This document shows positions 1 through 9,442 of a DNA stretch of 64,000 bases, one piece after another; position 1 is the first letter of the stretch, and every line of letters begins with the position of its first letter. A program made the translations under genes and the position numbers. The stretch spans positions 186,001 through 250,000 of the forward strand of contig JABARV010000010.1 of the NCBI GenBank assembly GCA_019186965.1. Reading direction: 5' to 3'. The DNA is from Turneriella sp. (GTDB taxonomy: Bacteria > Spirochaetota > Leptospiria > Turneriellales > Turneriellaceae). The notes under the pieces are model-generated. The model saw only the letters and a program-made list of their open reading frames with translations. It did not search any database and had not been told where the DNA came from.

Positions 1-1
1 A

Positions 2-478
2 CCCCAAACAAAACCCAAGCAAGCAAGCAAACAAGAAAAAGAAATTATCGCGTTAGTTTTACGTTTTCCAGAGCTGGGCGATGAAGAAATGCTTTTAGAA
101 GAAATTCCATGGGGTAGCGATACATCTTACTTACTATTTTCTTTTTTTCGAGACCGCTTAAAAACAGGAACCGCGTTTGCGTGGGATAATTTAAACAGCG
201 CAATGCAATTTTTACCGGAAAACTTGTCTTCGCTTTTAGCAGAAATAATAATGGACTACGAAGATGTGCTAAACGCCGATACCGAGTTAACCCATGAAGT
301 CGCCAAAATGAACCTGCGACGCCTAGTGCGAACACTAGTTTTGCAGGCGTTAGATGCACGCATCAAAGAAAGGCAATCAAAAATTTCTGAGCTTGAAAAA
401 GCAGGGCAAGATATTGAGGAGCTTATGCTCGACCAACAACAAGATATCGATAAACGTATAGAGTGGCGCAAGGTATAG
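2..478 (+). CDS. dnaG: Probable DNA primase (DnaG), C-terminal fragment, 5' end outside window
   Basis: The frame is open from the first bases of the window, so this is the last 158 residues of a longer protein. It begins with a charged linker, then a segment reading EIIALVLRFPELGDEE, typical of the start of the C-terminal helicase-interaction (DnaB-binding) domain of bacterial primases. It continues as an all-helical, acidic domain ending in a long helix rich in Gln, Asp and Lys. In primases this domain recruits DnaG to the replicative helicase. An internal ATG at 89 is not the start, because the homologous helix begins upstream of it. The catalytic TOPRIM and zinc domains are not in view, so the name rests on the C-terminal pattern only. 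The symporter gene begins two bases after the stop. Confidence 0.5.
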   Translation, partial: PQTKPKQASKQEKEIIALVLRFPELGDEEMLLEEIPWGSDTSYLLFSFFRDRLKTGTAFAWDNLNSAMQFLPENLSSLLAEIIMDYEDVLNADTELTHEVAKMNLRRLVRTLVLQALDARIKERQSKISELEKAGQDIEELMLDQQQDIDKRIEWRKV

Positions 479-479
479 A

Positions 480-1907
480 ATGCAGCTTATTGATTTTGTA
501 GTTGTTGGTAGTTATTTTATTTTGCTGCAATTGGTGGGGTTTTGGGCCGGGCGTAACCAAAAAAATTCTGCAGATTTTTTTTCAGGAGCGCATACACTCC
601 CGTGGTGGGTTATCGCCGCTTCAATTGTCGCTGCAGAGACATCGAGCCTTACTTTTATTTCTGTACCTGGAATTGCGTACACAGGAAATTTTACTTTTAT
701 GCAATTGGCGTTTGGTTATGTTATTGGGCGTGTTGTTGTTGCTTTTGTTTTTTTGCCCGCATATTTCAAAGGGAATATAGAGACAGTATACGCGTTTTTG
801 GAAAAGCGTTTTAGCACACGCGTACGCCGCCTTGCTGCTCTTCTTTTTCAGGTGACGCGGCTTTTGGGTACTGGCGTACGCCTTTACGCGACAGCGTTGC
901 CCCTTTCTCTTATTAGCGGGTGGTCTATTTCCACTTCGATTATTATATTTACCCTCCTTACATTACCGTATACTTTTTTTGGGGGATTAAAAGCTGCGGT
1001 GTGGGTAGAGTTTATACAAACAGGGGTTTATCTATTAGGAGCTTTTGCCGCCATTGCGGTGCTTTCTTTAAGTGGGGTAAATCTTTTCGATGCACCCAGC
1101 CAAAAATTTACTTTCCTTAACATGGGGTTTGATAAAGGTTGGGTGGGATTTTTTACTGAACCATTCCATTTTATCGTGGGCATTTTAGGGGGAGCGCTAC
1201 TTACAATTTCGTCGCACGGCACCGATCAACTTATTGTACAAAAAGCGCTTGCCGCCAAAAATATAAAAGATGCGCAAAAAGCAATGGTGTCAAGCGGCGT
1301 GCTTGTCGACCTGCAATTTTTACTTTTTCTTTTTATTGGAATTTGGCTTTTCGTCTTTTTCCAAAACCGTTCTTTTGCTACAAGCGATATGGTTTTTCCG
1401 ACATTTATCGTAGAATCAATGCCAAAAGGGCTTTTGGGGCTTGTGCTTGCAGCCATTTTTGCAACAGGGCAGTCGACTCTTTCGGCAACGCTTTCTTCTC
1501 TTTCGTCGTCGACACTCCTCGATTTATTTCCGCGTTACGCTGTTGGTAACGAAAAAAAACGCCTTTGGGCGTCGCGGCTTCTTGTCCTTTTTTGGGCATG
1601 TGCGATTACACTTGTTGCGTTTATTTTTACCGATGAAAAAAATCCTGTAGTTATCATTGCGTTAAAACTGGCGTCAATCCTTGCGGGCGGCACAGTCGCT
1701 CTTTACGTTCTTGGATTTTTTCGTTTCGGGGAAACATCCGCCCTGGTCGGATTTACCGCGTCGGCGCTTAGCATGGCAATGGTTGCACTATTTTCGCCGC
1801 TTGCATGGACGTGGTATGTGCCTTTGGGATTATTTATCGCAATTTTTTTCGCGCTAATTTACCGATTTACGCGCCCATTTTTTGTGCGTGGTTTTTCACC
1901 AGAGTAA
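480..1907 (+). CDS. Sodium:solute symporter (SSS family)
   Basis: This 475-residue integral membrane protein has about 13 hydrophobic segments and the SSS (PutP/SGLT-like) pattern. An N-terminal helix is followed by GFWAGRNQKNSADFF and then a WWVIAASIVAAETSSLTF segment, which matches the conserved TM2-TM3 region of the family. Members import a solute with Na+ across the inner membrane; the substrate cannot be read from sequence. The ATG lies one base after the primase stop, so the two genes are probably co-transcribed. The 3' end overlaps the convergent regulator gene by 41 bp. Confidence 0.85.
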   Translation: MQLIDFVVVGSYFILLQLVGFWAGRNQKNSADFFSGAHTLPWWVIAASIVAAETSSLTFISVPGIAYTGNFTFMQLAFGYVIGRVVVAFVFLPAYFKGNIETVYAFLEKRFSTRVRRLAALLFQVTRLLGTGVRLYATALPLSLISGWSISTSIIIFTLLTLPYTFFGGLKAAVWVEFIQTGVYLLGAFAAIAVLSLSGVNLFDAPSQKFTFLNMGFDKGWVGFFTEPFHFIVGILGGALLTISSHGTDQLIVQKALAAKNIKDAQKAMVSSGVLVDLQFLLFLFIGIWLFVFFQNRSFATSDMVFPTFIVESMPKGLLGLVLAAIFATGQSTLSATLSSLSSSTLLDLFPRYAVGNEKKRLWASRLLVLFWACAITLVAFIFTDEKNPVVIIALKLASILAGGTVALYVLGFFRFGETSALVGFTASALSMAMVALFSPLAWTWYVPLGLFIAIFFALIYRFTRPFFVRGFSPE

Positions 1908-3447
1908 CTTGGTTACCTTTTTCGTTAAAGTGTACTTCGTCGAATGCGTTTTGCGTCATTGTTATACCGCGCCCGTGCTCTAAAAGGAGTAAGCTGTCGT
2001 CTTCTGCGGCGCGTTTTATAAACCCCTTGTGGTCAAACCCTTCGCCTTCGTCGGTAATTTGGATAGTAAATTGGTTATGCGTTATTGTGTATTCGATGTG
2101 AACTCTGCGTGCAGTGTATTTTACATCTTTTTGCCGCTCCCGTAAAAATTCCATAAAATCGCGCTCTTCAATTATACGCGTTTTTTCTTCGAACGAAACA
2201 GCCAAGTTGCCGTGTTCAATAGCGTTGATAAGTATTTCACGGATGCAAGTACGCAATAAATTTAATTGTTGTGAAGTGTAATACGGTGCTATACGGTCTC
2301 CAATCCTTTCGCTTACAATATCTGCATGGAGGATGTCGTTATCTAAAGTATAATCGCCCTTTTCAAGGTTAAGGAATTGTAGCATAACTTCGGGTTCGAC
2401 TTCAACCGCACGCGCCATAATTTCGGTTTCTTGGTTAAAGCGGCTTAACTGTAAAATTAAAACAACCTCAACTCCGTCTTCGCGATTTTTATGGATAAAC
2501 CGTGTGCGAAAACGCGTTGGCTTTCCTGTAAGTAAAAGCTGGGAAACTTGTTCGCGCAAAATATCTTTACTTGTTGTTTGTTGTGGGTATGGAGAGTCGG
2601 CGATAAATGACAATAAATTTTTTTCGAGCATTTCTTTTGGAAGAAAAGCAAGCATGCTTTGCGACGCTTTGTTCATATTTAAAATAGTGAGCTGTGTATC
2701 CAAAAGAAAAATTAAATCTTCGGAGCCATCGACAAGCTGACGAAATTTAGATTCTGCTTTTTCAAGTTTTGGAATAGTTTCGCTTAAAAGTTCTTTTGTC
2801 TGGTCGCGTTCGGTTTTGAGAAGCTTTTCAGTAGTATATACGAGTTTCCAATTGTAAATAGAGTACCATGCTAACATTGCAAAAGTTGCAATCCAACAAA
2901 GATACCCTGGTATATTTTCTAAATCGGGGGGAAGCGGATAAAGAGGTTGCATTGTTTGGTACGAAGTAAGCGTCGCGCCAAGACCTATAAGTACCAAAAT
3001 TAAATGCGCAGTTATCGCCTTCCAACTTCCATAACGATAAAAAAGAAAAATAATGGGAAACTGCGACAGGATGATCAAATGCATTTGCGCTTTTTCGCCC
3101 AAGAAAAGTGCGAGAGCAAAACAAAAACCGTTGATAAAGATATTATTAAGAAGTGTCACGTGGAAAGAGCCGGTAGAGTTTTTTAAAAACACAGTAAGCG
3201 CAACAAGTAAAGGGTAAACCAGCGAGATGCTAATAAAAGGGAGAAGGTATGTTGTGTACCGTGCGTAATCGCGTTTTAACAAAATATACGCGAACGCAAG
3301 CTCAATAAGCGCAATATAAATTCCAGAGACAAACGCCATCGAGAAAAGCATGTTGAGCATGCGGTTACGCTTAAGGTCGGTTGTCTCGGTAAAATGCCGA
3401 CTTCCCGAATTTAAGTAACGTTCACGGAGGTGTGCAAAAAAGCCCAC
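1867..3447 (-). CDS. Membrane PAS-HATPase regulator (RsbW-like ATP-binding domain)
   Basis: 526 residues. The first ~190 hold about six membrane segments. A short coiled linker follows (about 200-225), then a PAS-like domain (about 230-340, beginning FRQLVDGSEDLIFLLD). The C-terminal domain is HATPase, with an N-box (REILINAIEHGN, near 415) and a G-box (ITDEGEGFD and HGRGITM). No phosphoacceptor His box of a classical histidine kinase is evident. The HATPase resembles anti-sigma/serine-kinase (RsbW) types, so the output could be a partner-switching kinase or protein sequestration rather than a two-component phosphorelay. It is transcribed divergently from the cyclase gene across a 122-bp gap. 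The signal sensed by the membrane and PAS parts is unknown. Confidence 0.75.
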   Translation of the reverse strand: MGFFAHLRERYLNSGSRHFTETTDLKRNRMLNMLFSMAFVSGIYIALIELAFAYILLKRDYARYTTYLLPFISISLVYPLLVALTVFLKNSTGSFHVTLLNNIFINGFCFALALFLGEKAQMHLIILSQFPIIFLFYRYGSWKAITAHLILVLIGLGATLTSYQTMQPLYPLPPDLENIPGYLCWIATFAMLAWYSIYNWKLVYTTEKLLKTERDQTKELLSETIPKLEKAESKFRQLVDGSEDLIFLLDTQLTILNMNKASQSMLAFLPKEMLEKNLLSFIADSPYPQQTTSKDILREQVSQLLLTGKPTRFRTRFIHKNREDGVEVVLILQLSRFNQETEIMARAVEVEPEVMLQFLNLEKGDYTLDNDILHADIVSERIGDRIAPYYTSQQLNLLRTCIREILINAIEHGNLAVSFEEKTRIIEERDFMEFLRERQKDVKYTARRVHIEYTITHNQFTIQITDEGEGFDHKGFIKRAAEDDSLLLLEHGRGITMTQNAFDEVHFNEKGNQVTLVKNHAQKMGA

Positions 3448-3569
3448 GGAGTTTTTTCTAAAATACAGCTATGATGTAAAGTGGATATAAACATTTTTCT
3501 TAGGTTTCATGAATAATTACAGAATCTGTTTACAATATAGCATTAAGTTAGGCTACGTCTCCATAGTCT

Positions 3570-5288
3570 ATGCTTGCCGATTTAAAAGAGTCTATAGTGG
3601 GCCGTAAAATCGGAAAGACAAGAGTCGTCCCGGTTACGACAAAAATCCTTTTTATTTTTTTGTTAATCATTCTTGTTTCAAATCTTGCATCCAACTACCT
3701 CAATTTGATGTTCAACCGAACAGAACTCATTAACCAAATGAAAGATCTTTTGGGTAAAGACCTTCGCGATATATATACATTCTGCAACAACCAATACGAA
3801 ATCTTTCAACTTATACACGATGAAAAAAAATCGGTCGATGCAATTAAACTTAAAGGAGTAGCGCAGCTTAAAAATTCGCACGCTGTTGTGTTGGGGTTAA
3901 AGCGCGACCAAAGTTATTTTTTTACATCGAGCAAAGCGGTTAAAATCGCTCCTTTTAAAGATAAAGCATCGTTTGAATTTATGGAATCCCACCGCGCCGA
4001 CGGCGTCGACGAAGGTTTTCTACCCATGAAAATCAACAACAAGGACTACTTCGCGGCATATAAATACAACTCGAAGTGGCAAATATACCTAATCCGCGCC
4101 GAAGAAGAAAACGAATTTTACCAAAAGCAACGCGAAATTTTTCGTAATGTGAGCATTATGATTGCCATCATTACTTTTTTAAGTGCTGTTGTCGGTACAA
4201 TTTTGTTGCGCCGAATTTTAAAATATGTACGCTTGTTAACCCGTAGCATTATGCGCATGGCCGAAACACAGCAACTCGAAATTGTCGATCTTAAAAAAGC
4301 GCCCAACGACGATATTACTTTTCTTGGAATGGCGTTTAACTCGCTTTCAAGTACCGTTAATAATTTAATTGGTATTTTTCAAAAATTCGCTAACCAAGAT
4401 ATCGTTATAAAAGCGTACCGCGACCGCGAGGTTAAACTGGAAGGTGTGCAAAAAAATTTGACGATTATGTTCTCGGACATAAAAAGTTTTACTTTCATTA
4501 CAGAAACTCTCGGTTCCGACATTATCCGTCTGTTAAATTTGCATTACGATAAAGCGATTCGAGAAATTGTGGAACACGACGGTATTATCGGCGCGATTAT
4601 CGGCGATGCATTGCTTGCGGTTTTTGGCGCACTAGACGATGTCTCGCACGACGGTCACCACAATAAATCACTACAAGCGGTGCTTTCCGGGTACAAAATG
4701 CAAGAAGTCGCCGCCGCCTTGCGTGCTGAAATGACCGCTAAGCGCGATACCATATTAAAGAAGAAAGGAAAACTTTCACCAGAAGAAGAGCGCGTTTACA
4801 AAGCGGTACTCTTGGAAGTAGGTGTGGGTATCGACGGCGGAGATGTCTTTTATGGTACCTTGGGTTCGCATGTGCGTATGACCAACACCGTTATTGGCGA
4901 TAACGTAAACGCGGCATCGCGCCTCGAGGGGTTAACGCGTATTTACAAAGTACCTGTTATTTGTTCGCAATACGTCAAAAACGACATTGAAGAAAGCGGC
5001 AATACAGAGATTTATTTTCAAGAACTCGATACAGTACAAGTTAAAGGTAAAACAACAGGTACAAAAATTTATTGGCCAATGCAGGCTTCGCAAATTGACG
5101 ATACCACAGAAAAAGCGCTGGAGTTTTTTGTTCGTGGCCTTAAGTTTTATTACAACGGCGATTGGCCAAAAGCATATAAAGAATTTACACGCTGCAAACT
5201 TAAAGTTGCGCGTGTTTTTGAAGAGCGTACCTTGGATAGCAAAGCTCCGGCAAAGTGGAACGGTATATGGGAAATGAAAACAAAGTAA
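3570..5288 (+). CDS. Class III adenylate/guanylate cyclase with extracytoplasmic sensor and HAMP
   Basis: 572 residues. TM1 lies near 25-45, an extracytoplasmic domain of about 140 residues follows, TM2 is near 195-215, then a HAMP-like linker and a class III cyclase catalytic domain (about 285-500). Visible catalytic features are the first metal Asp in IMFSDIKSFT, GDALLAVFG with the second metal region, and the Asn/Arg transition-state pair in NVNAASRLE. A C-terminal helical tail of about 60 residues follows. Such proteins make cAMP (or cGMP) in response to an external ligand. The ATG at 3570 is the first in frame. The next gene starts inside its 3' end, so they are likely co-transcribed. 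Confidence 0.85.
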   Translation: MLADLKESIVGRKIGKTRVVPVTTKILFIFLLIILVSNLASNYLNLMFNRTELINQMKDLLGKDLRDIYTFCNNQYEIFQLIHDEKKSVDAIKLKGVAQLKNSHAVVLGLKRDQSYFFTSSKAVKIAPFKDKASFEFMESHRADGVDEGFLPMKINNKDYFAAYKYNSKWQIYLIRAEEENEFYQKQREIFRNVSIMIAIITFLSAVVGTILLRRILKYVRLLTRSIMRMAETQQLEIVDLKKAPNDDITFLGMAFNSLSSTVNNLIGIFQKFANQDIVIKAYRDREVKLEGVQKNLTIMFSDIKSFTFITETLGSDIIRLLNLHYDKAIREIVEHDGIIGAIIGDALLAVFGALDDVSHDGHHNKSLQAVLSGYKMQEVAAALRAEMTAKRDTILKKKGKLSPEEERVYKAVLLEVGVGIDGGDVFYGTLGSHVRMTNTVIGDNVNAASRLEGLTRIYKVPVICSQYVKNDIEESGNTEIYFQELDTVQVKGKTTGTKIYWPMQASQIDDTTEKALEFFVRGLKFYYNGDWPKAYKEFTRCKLKVARVFEERTLDSKAPAKWNGIWEMKTK

Positions 5289-6487
5289 ACCATAATCTCA
5301 CCGAGGTAAAGTCGCGTTTTCTTCCTTCGGATATTCACGACCCGAATGCTAAAGGAGAAGTCTATGTTCTCGATCGTGAATTTGCCGCCGCCGCCAAAAA
5401 TCGTTCTTGGGCTTTTTATCTAATTATTTTTGGTTTCTTGGCGGCGATTGTAGTTGCGACACTCATCATTACGCACCTTTTACAAGGAAAACATAACCAA
5501 GTCGATCTTGCTATTATGGAGTTTGAGGAGATAAAACTCAAAGATATTCTAAACGCAACGCGCAACGATGAAAAAAATCTTGAAGTCGCAAGGCACGAGC
5601 TTGAATCTTTACGAGAAAAGTACCGTGAAGCGTTAGCGGAGCTTAAAGCGCGTAAAGCGACAGAAGCAGAAATTAATAGAGTTCGTACCGATTATAATGG
5701 CAAAATTTTAGCGCAACAAAAAATAGTCGCCGACTACGAAGGTAAGGTTGTAAAGCGCCGCCACGAAATGAACGAAGGCGTCGCAAAGGTCGAAAATATT
5801 CTCTCTAACCATGAACGGTTAATGAAGTTGCGTTTGGATAAACAACAAGCAGAATATGAAAAGAAAATCGCTGATTTAATTTTGCGCTACAATCCCCATT
5901 TTACCGAGGCGGCACTCAAAAAAATGGTCGCTACAGAAAGATTAACGACAAAAACTCCGCCTCCCGCATTAGTTACCCTTCCTCCAGAGCTGTTCAAAGA
6001 AAGAGTTATTTCTAAAGAGAAATTTGAAAAGTTACGTGCGCTCGAAGGAGAGGAGCGCCGTTTAATCGCCCGCTTGCGGCAAGTGCCGTATATAAATTCT
6101 GTCGCTCCCGCACTTACGGGTATCGAGCGGCGTAACAGCGAAGTTATGGCGCAATACGAAACCCTTGTAGCAGAACTTGCAAAAACAATAAAGCGTAAAA
6201 ACGAAGTTCTTGGTAATTATCGTACTGCGCTTAGGGAATTGACGGAGCGCGAACGTGAATATGGTTATATAATAGACCCACGTAATAAAGCGAAAATGCG
6301 TGTTTACCTTAATCCATCGCTACGGGCTAAAAAAGGCCTACGTGCTAATATTTTTCGTAAAGACGATGAATACATAGCGGATATTGAAATCTTTTTCGAT
6401 AGCGAGGGTCCTTGTGCTAAGGTTTTAAATATCGCCGAGGGCAAGGCTATCGCCGCCTTTGATAAAATTTATCTTGAGGATAGGTAA
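5267..6487 (+). CDS. Coiled-coil single-pass membrane protein, function unknown
   Basis: 406 residues; the family is not recognised. A cytoplasmic N-terminus of about 45 residues precedes one strong membrane helix (FYLIIFGFLAAIVVATLII). Long charged coiled-coil segments (about 80-210) follow, then a Pro-rich hinge, more helical sequence, and a C-terminal globular stretch that looks beta-rich. A GTG 12 bases upstream (5255) is an alternative start; the ATG at 5267 is preferred. It overlaps the cyclase stop by 22 bases and is followed at once by another coiled-coil gene. The cyclase and these two genes may form one envelope-signalling operon, which is inference from spacing only. Confidence 0.6.
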   Translation: MGNENKVNHNLTEVKSRFLPSDIHDPNAKGEVYVLDREFAAAAKNRSWAFYLIIFGFLAAIVVATLIITHLLQGKHNQVDLAIMEFEEIKLKDILNATRNDEKNLEVARHELESLREKYREALAELKARKATEAEINRVRTDYNGKILAQQKIVADYEGKVVKRRHEMNEGVAKVENILSNHERLMKLRLDKQQAEYEKKIADLILRYNPHFTEAALKKMVATERLTTKTPPPALVTLPPELFKERVISKEKFEKLRALEGEERRLIARLRQVPYINSVAPALTGIERRNSEVMAQYETLVAELAKTIKRKNEVLGNYRTALRELTEREREYGYIIDPRNKAKMRVYLNPSLRAKKGLRANIFRKDDEYIADIEIFFDSEGPCAKVLNIAEGKAIAAFDKIYLEDR

Positions 6488-6488
6488 T

Positions 6489-7325
6489 ATGAACAAACGA
6501 ATTATTGTAAGCGCTCTTCTTGTAATAACCACTTCCCTAAGTGCGGCAAATTGGGAAGAGTACGGCTTTAAAATTTTAAGTAGCAGCCAAGAAAATACAC
6601 AGGGGATGGACGATAGAACGACGTTAGAGCTATCAGATAAAGATGGCCGTGCGCTAACTGTGCAAACAAGCGGCAATGCCGCCGATAAATCGATACCTGC
6701 CGTTGCGCAGCTTCAAAAAACCCTCTTTGGTTTAAAGTCAATGCAGATTAAAAACATCCGCTATAGTCTACTTGAAAATGGAATTGTCGAAGTGCAGGTT
6801 TTTCCCGCTTCGTTTAGTTCCGATGGCGTTGATTTTATGCCAAATATTCCAGGGCATTTATTTTTTATTTATAAAGATCAACTCCAGTATAGTTTTCGCC
6901 TCGAAGTAAATAAGCTTTTTGTTAAAATTAAAGGATACTATACGGACGAGGCGGAATTGCTTAAAAAAATGAAACAGGCGATTAAAGACCCGCAGGGTTT
7001 TATCGTTAAACGCGATCCTGAGTATTTTATCGCAAAGTTAGAAAAACTGGAAGAAGAACTGGAAACACAAAAAAGTAAAACCCACCGCCTCGAAACCGAA
7101 ATGGAGCGTATGCGGCGCATAACGGCTGCGCTACACAATAGCGGTATTTTTTCAGGCCCAGAGGCGATTCCCGAAAAACTAATTAATCGTGTTGTAGAGC
7201 TTAAAACAAAAAACCCCGCGTGGAAACAGGAACAAATACAAACACAATTAGACCAAGAAAAAGTTGAATGGACAAAGAAACAAATACGGCTAATTTTAGC
7301 TGTTTATTTTAGCGAGTTAGAATAA
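6489..7325 (+). CDS. Exported coiled-coil protein, function unknown
   Basis: 278 residues with a clear signal peptide (Lys-Arg, hydrophobic core, cleavage near LSAAN). The reading frame is open further upstream, but the ATG at 6489 has a purine-rich ribosome site (gaggatagg) and gives the signal peptide directly. A mixed globular domain (about 25-165) precedes a coiled coil (about 185-220). The C-terminal helix ends with a Lys/Gln/Trp-rich pattern. It lies one base after the previous stop and probably belongs to the same operon. No family assignment is possible by eye. Confidence 0.6.
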   Translation: MNKRIIVSALLVITTSLSAANWEEYGFKILSSSQENTQGMDDRTTLELSDKDGRALTVQTSGNAADKSIPAVAQLQKTLFGLKSMQIKNIRYSLLENGIVEVQVFPASFSSDGVDFMPNIPGHLFFIYKDQLQYSFRLEVNKLFVKIKGYYTDEAELLKKMKQAIKDPQGFIVKRDPEYFIAKLEKLEEELETQKSKTHRLETEMERMRRITAALHNSGIFSGPEAIPEKLINRVVELKTKNPAWKQEQIQTQLDQEKVEWTKKQIRLILAVYFSELE

Positions 7326-7384
7326 TTTTGGAGTAAAAAACCAAAAATAGCTTTACAGAAACTAACCAAATTAAGCTTTCAATT

Positions 7385-8071
7385 ATGCTGGCAGCAATGG
7401 TTCAAGAAGTCGCGACAACGCCTATGGGGTATGCCGCAATCGTTAAACTCGATTTAAAAGAGAAGGTAATCCCCATATTTATTGGACCGTCGGAAGCGTA
7501 TGCAATATCGACGGTGCTACACAAAGAACCTACAGAAAGGCCGCTTGCCGTTGACTTGTTGATGTCTTTTATTATAGAATCAAATGTACGTCTTGAAAAA
7601 GTATTTATCCACGATTTTCAAGGAGGTACTTTTCTTGCACGTATATATTTTTCGGGAAAACAATTTAAAAAGCAAATGCTCGAACTTGACGCACGTCCGT
7701 CCGACGCTCTTGCGTTAGCCCTAAGGTTGCACAGCCCTGTGTACGTTGCCGAACACGTGTACGATCGCACTGCAATCAGTATGTCTACAGTCCGTGCGGC
7801 GGATCAAGAAGCAATACAAGCTGCGCAAGAAAGTATCGACGATATTTTATCCGACGACGAACGTGAAGAGTTTTTTGAAGCGATTCTCGAAGAGTTTGGC
7901 GATTTAAAAAGATCTTCCAAAAAAGCGAAAGACACTAAAGTTGAAAAAACAAAGTATCTTTCGCGCACCGAAGTTTTAGAACGTATGCTTAAAAATGCGC
8001 TTGCAAACGAAAAATACGAAGAAGCTGCAAAGCTACGCGATGAGTTGCGTGCAGAACACAGCATAACATAG
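7385..8071 (+). CDS. Bifunctional nuclease family protein (DUF151) with C-terminal UVR motif
   Basis: 228 residues. The first ~130 match the bifunctional nuclease (BFN, DUF151) domain, including VIPIFIGPSEAYAI and the core signature DARPSDALALALR. The C-terminus carries a UVR (UvrB/UvrC interaction) motif, EKYEEAAKLRDELR, after a charged linker. The DUF151-UVR pairing is common in bacteria. The biochemical role is poorly defined; nuclease activity has been reported for plant members. A weak AT-rich inverted repeat (ttttgg/ccaaaa, about 7326-7347) lies upstream between this gene and the preceding operon. Confidence 0.85.
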   Translation: MLAAMVQEVATTPMGYAAIVKLDLKEKVIPIFIGPSEAYAISTVLHKEPTERPLAVDLLMSFIIESNVRLEKVFIHDFQGGTFLARIYFSGKQFKKQMLELDARPSDALALALRLHSPVYVAEHVYDRTAISMSTVRAADQEAIQAAQESIDDILSDDEREEFFEAILEEFGDLKRSSKKAKDTKVEKTKYLSRTEVLERMLKNALANEKYEEAAKLRDELRAEHSIT

Positions 8072-8131
8072 GTTTCGCTATTTATAATAAAATCAATCAC
8101 TTTTTAAAATCGCCTCTCAAAAGGATTTTCT

Positions 8132-9274
8132 ATGTATAACTCAATTGTAAGCCGCGTTAAACCACGCCCCGAAGGCGGCTTTGAGCATAGTACTCGCGAC
8201 AACATCCTCACAGGAATGGGAGCAACTGCCGACCATTTTTTGCGTACCTACCTTTCGACGCAGATGATACTCAGCAATATACCCACCCTGCCTTTGGTTT
8301 TAGATAAGGACCATCGTAAAAAATGGGATTTCTACCGTAACCCTGAGTTCCTTGCCAACGCAAAAAGTTTTTTTATAAAACCAAAAACAGAAGAACCGGT
8401 TATCCGCGCTGCAGAACCCATGGTTTTAGATATTGCTGATGCAATTTTTGAAGACATTATTTTTCCAAGTGCATACACGCCGATTAACCCTGCGTACCAA
8501 GGTGTAGGCGCTTATGGAAAAGAGCAACCACCCTCAATTGCACGGATGATACGCCACAAAGAAAACTCATACGAAAGGCCAAACGTTATTGTTGTCCATG
8601 GATACGTGTTGGATGAATACATGTTTAACGCGCACCTTTTGGAGGTTTCTCGTTTTTACCGTCTTGGCTTTAACGTGCTTCTTTATACAATGCCGTACCA
8701 TGGGCCACGCAGAGAGTCTAATGCACGTTTTAGCGGTGATGGATTTATGGTGTTTGATGCAGGGCACATTGCAGAAAATGTACGTTGGTCTATCCACGAT
8801 TTAACGCGTTATATTGATTATCTCGAATCGGTTTCTAAGTACCCCATTGGAATGCTTGGGGTATCTTTAGGAGGATTCCATACTGCGCTTATGGCATCTT
8901 TAGACAAAAGGCTGTCATTCGCGATCCCGTTTGTGCCGGTAGTAACTCTTTTTGACGTTATTTTAGACTGGCAGCCAAGCGCCGCAGTTATACAAACAGT
9001 GTTACCCCTATTGGGAATTAATGGTGAAAGTATCAACGAAACCCTTGCAGCTATTTCTCCGCTTTCACGGCCATCGTTGGTTCCCCAAGACCACCTTTTT
9101 ATTATCGCCGGCACCGCCGACCGCATGGCACACCCTAGACACGCACAAAGCCTGTGGCGGCACTGGGGTGAACCACGCATGTATTGGTTTCCAGGAAACC
9201 ACTTGGTGCACTTTGAAAAAGAACGCTTTATGCGGGAAATTACGGCATTTATGCGTGGTATGCACCTGTTTTAA
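8132..9274 (+). CDS. Alpha/beta hydrolase
   Basis: 380 residues. An N-terminal extension of about 140 residues precedes an alpha/beta hydrolase core. The oxyanion/HG region is VIVVHGYVLDEYMFN, the nucleophile elbow is GMLGVSLGGFH (Ser about 250), a likely acidic residue sits in FIIAGTADRMAHP, and the catalytic His is probably in WFPGNHLVHFEK. This is the order expected of a serine esterase or lipase-like enzyme. The long N-terminal part suggests a specialised subfamily and the substrate is unknown. No signal peptide is seen, so it is probably cytoplasmic. It is the last gene before the accessory region. Confidence 0.75.
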   Translation: MYNSIVSRVKPRPEGGFEHSTRDNILTGMGATADHFLRTYLSTQMILSNIPTLPLVLDKDHRKKWDFYRNPEFLANAKSFFIKPKTEEPVIRAAEPMVLDIADAIFEDIIFPSAYTPINPAYQGVGAYGKEQPPSIARMIRHKENSYERPNVIVVHGYVLDEYMFNAHLLEVSRFYRLGFNVLLYTMPYHGPRRESNARFSGDGFMVFDAGHIAENVRWSIHDLTRYIDYLESVSKYPIGMLGVSLGGFHTALMASLDKRLSFAIPFVPVVTLFDVILDWQPSAAVIQTVLPLLGINGESINETLAAISPLSRPSLVPQDHLFIIAGTADRMAHPRHAQSLWRHWGEPRMYWFPGNHLVHFEKERFMREITAFMRGMHLF

Positions 9275-9299
9275 GGTAGTAACTATCGTATTTGACGCG

Positions 9300-9351
9300 G
9301 TGAGCGTAATTTTAGATTGTTCATCTGTTGAACACAGATGCCTGTGCTCAC
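9300..9351. other. Nested inverted repeat in intergenic region
   Basis: Between the hydrolase and the fic remnant a perfect 7-bp stem (catctgt/acagatg, 9322-9340, 5-nt loop) sits inside an outer pair gtgagc/gctcac (9300-9305 and 9346-9351). There is no T-run, so it is not a classical terminator. It marks the boundary between core genes and the accessory patch and could be an RNA hairpin or a relic. Confidence 0.35.
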
Positions 9352-9442
9352 TTGCAAAATTCAGTCTGTGACTGACGCGGCGAAGCTGTGTTTAAATTGA
9401 CGCAAGTTGCAGTAATGTCTCTTCAGAGCGTATGGAATAACG

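Noticed and set aside
8-32. AAGC/CAAG repeats in the primase fragment
   Set aside because: Only about three true units in a linker; interrupted, so not a likely slippage site.
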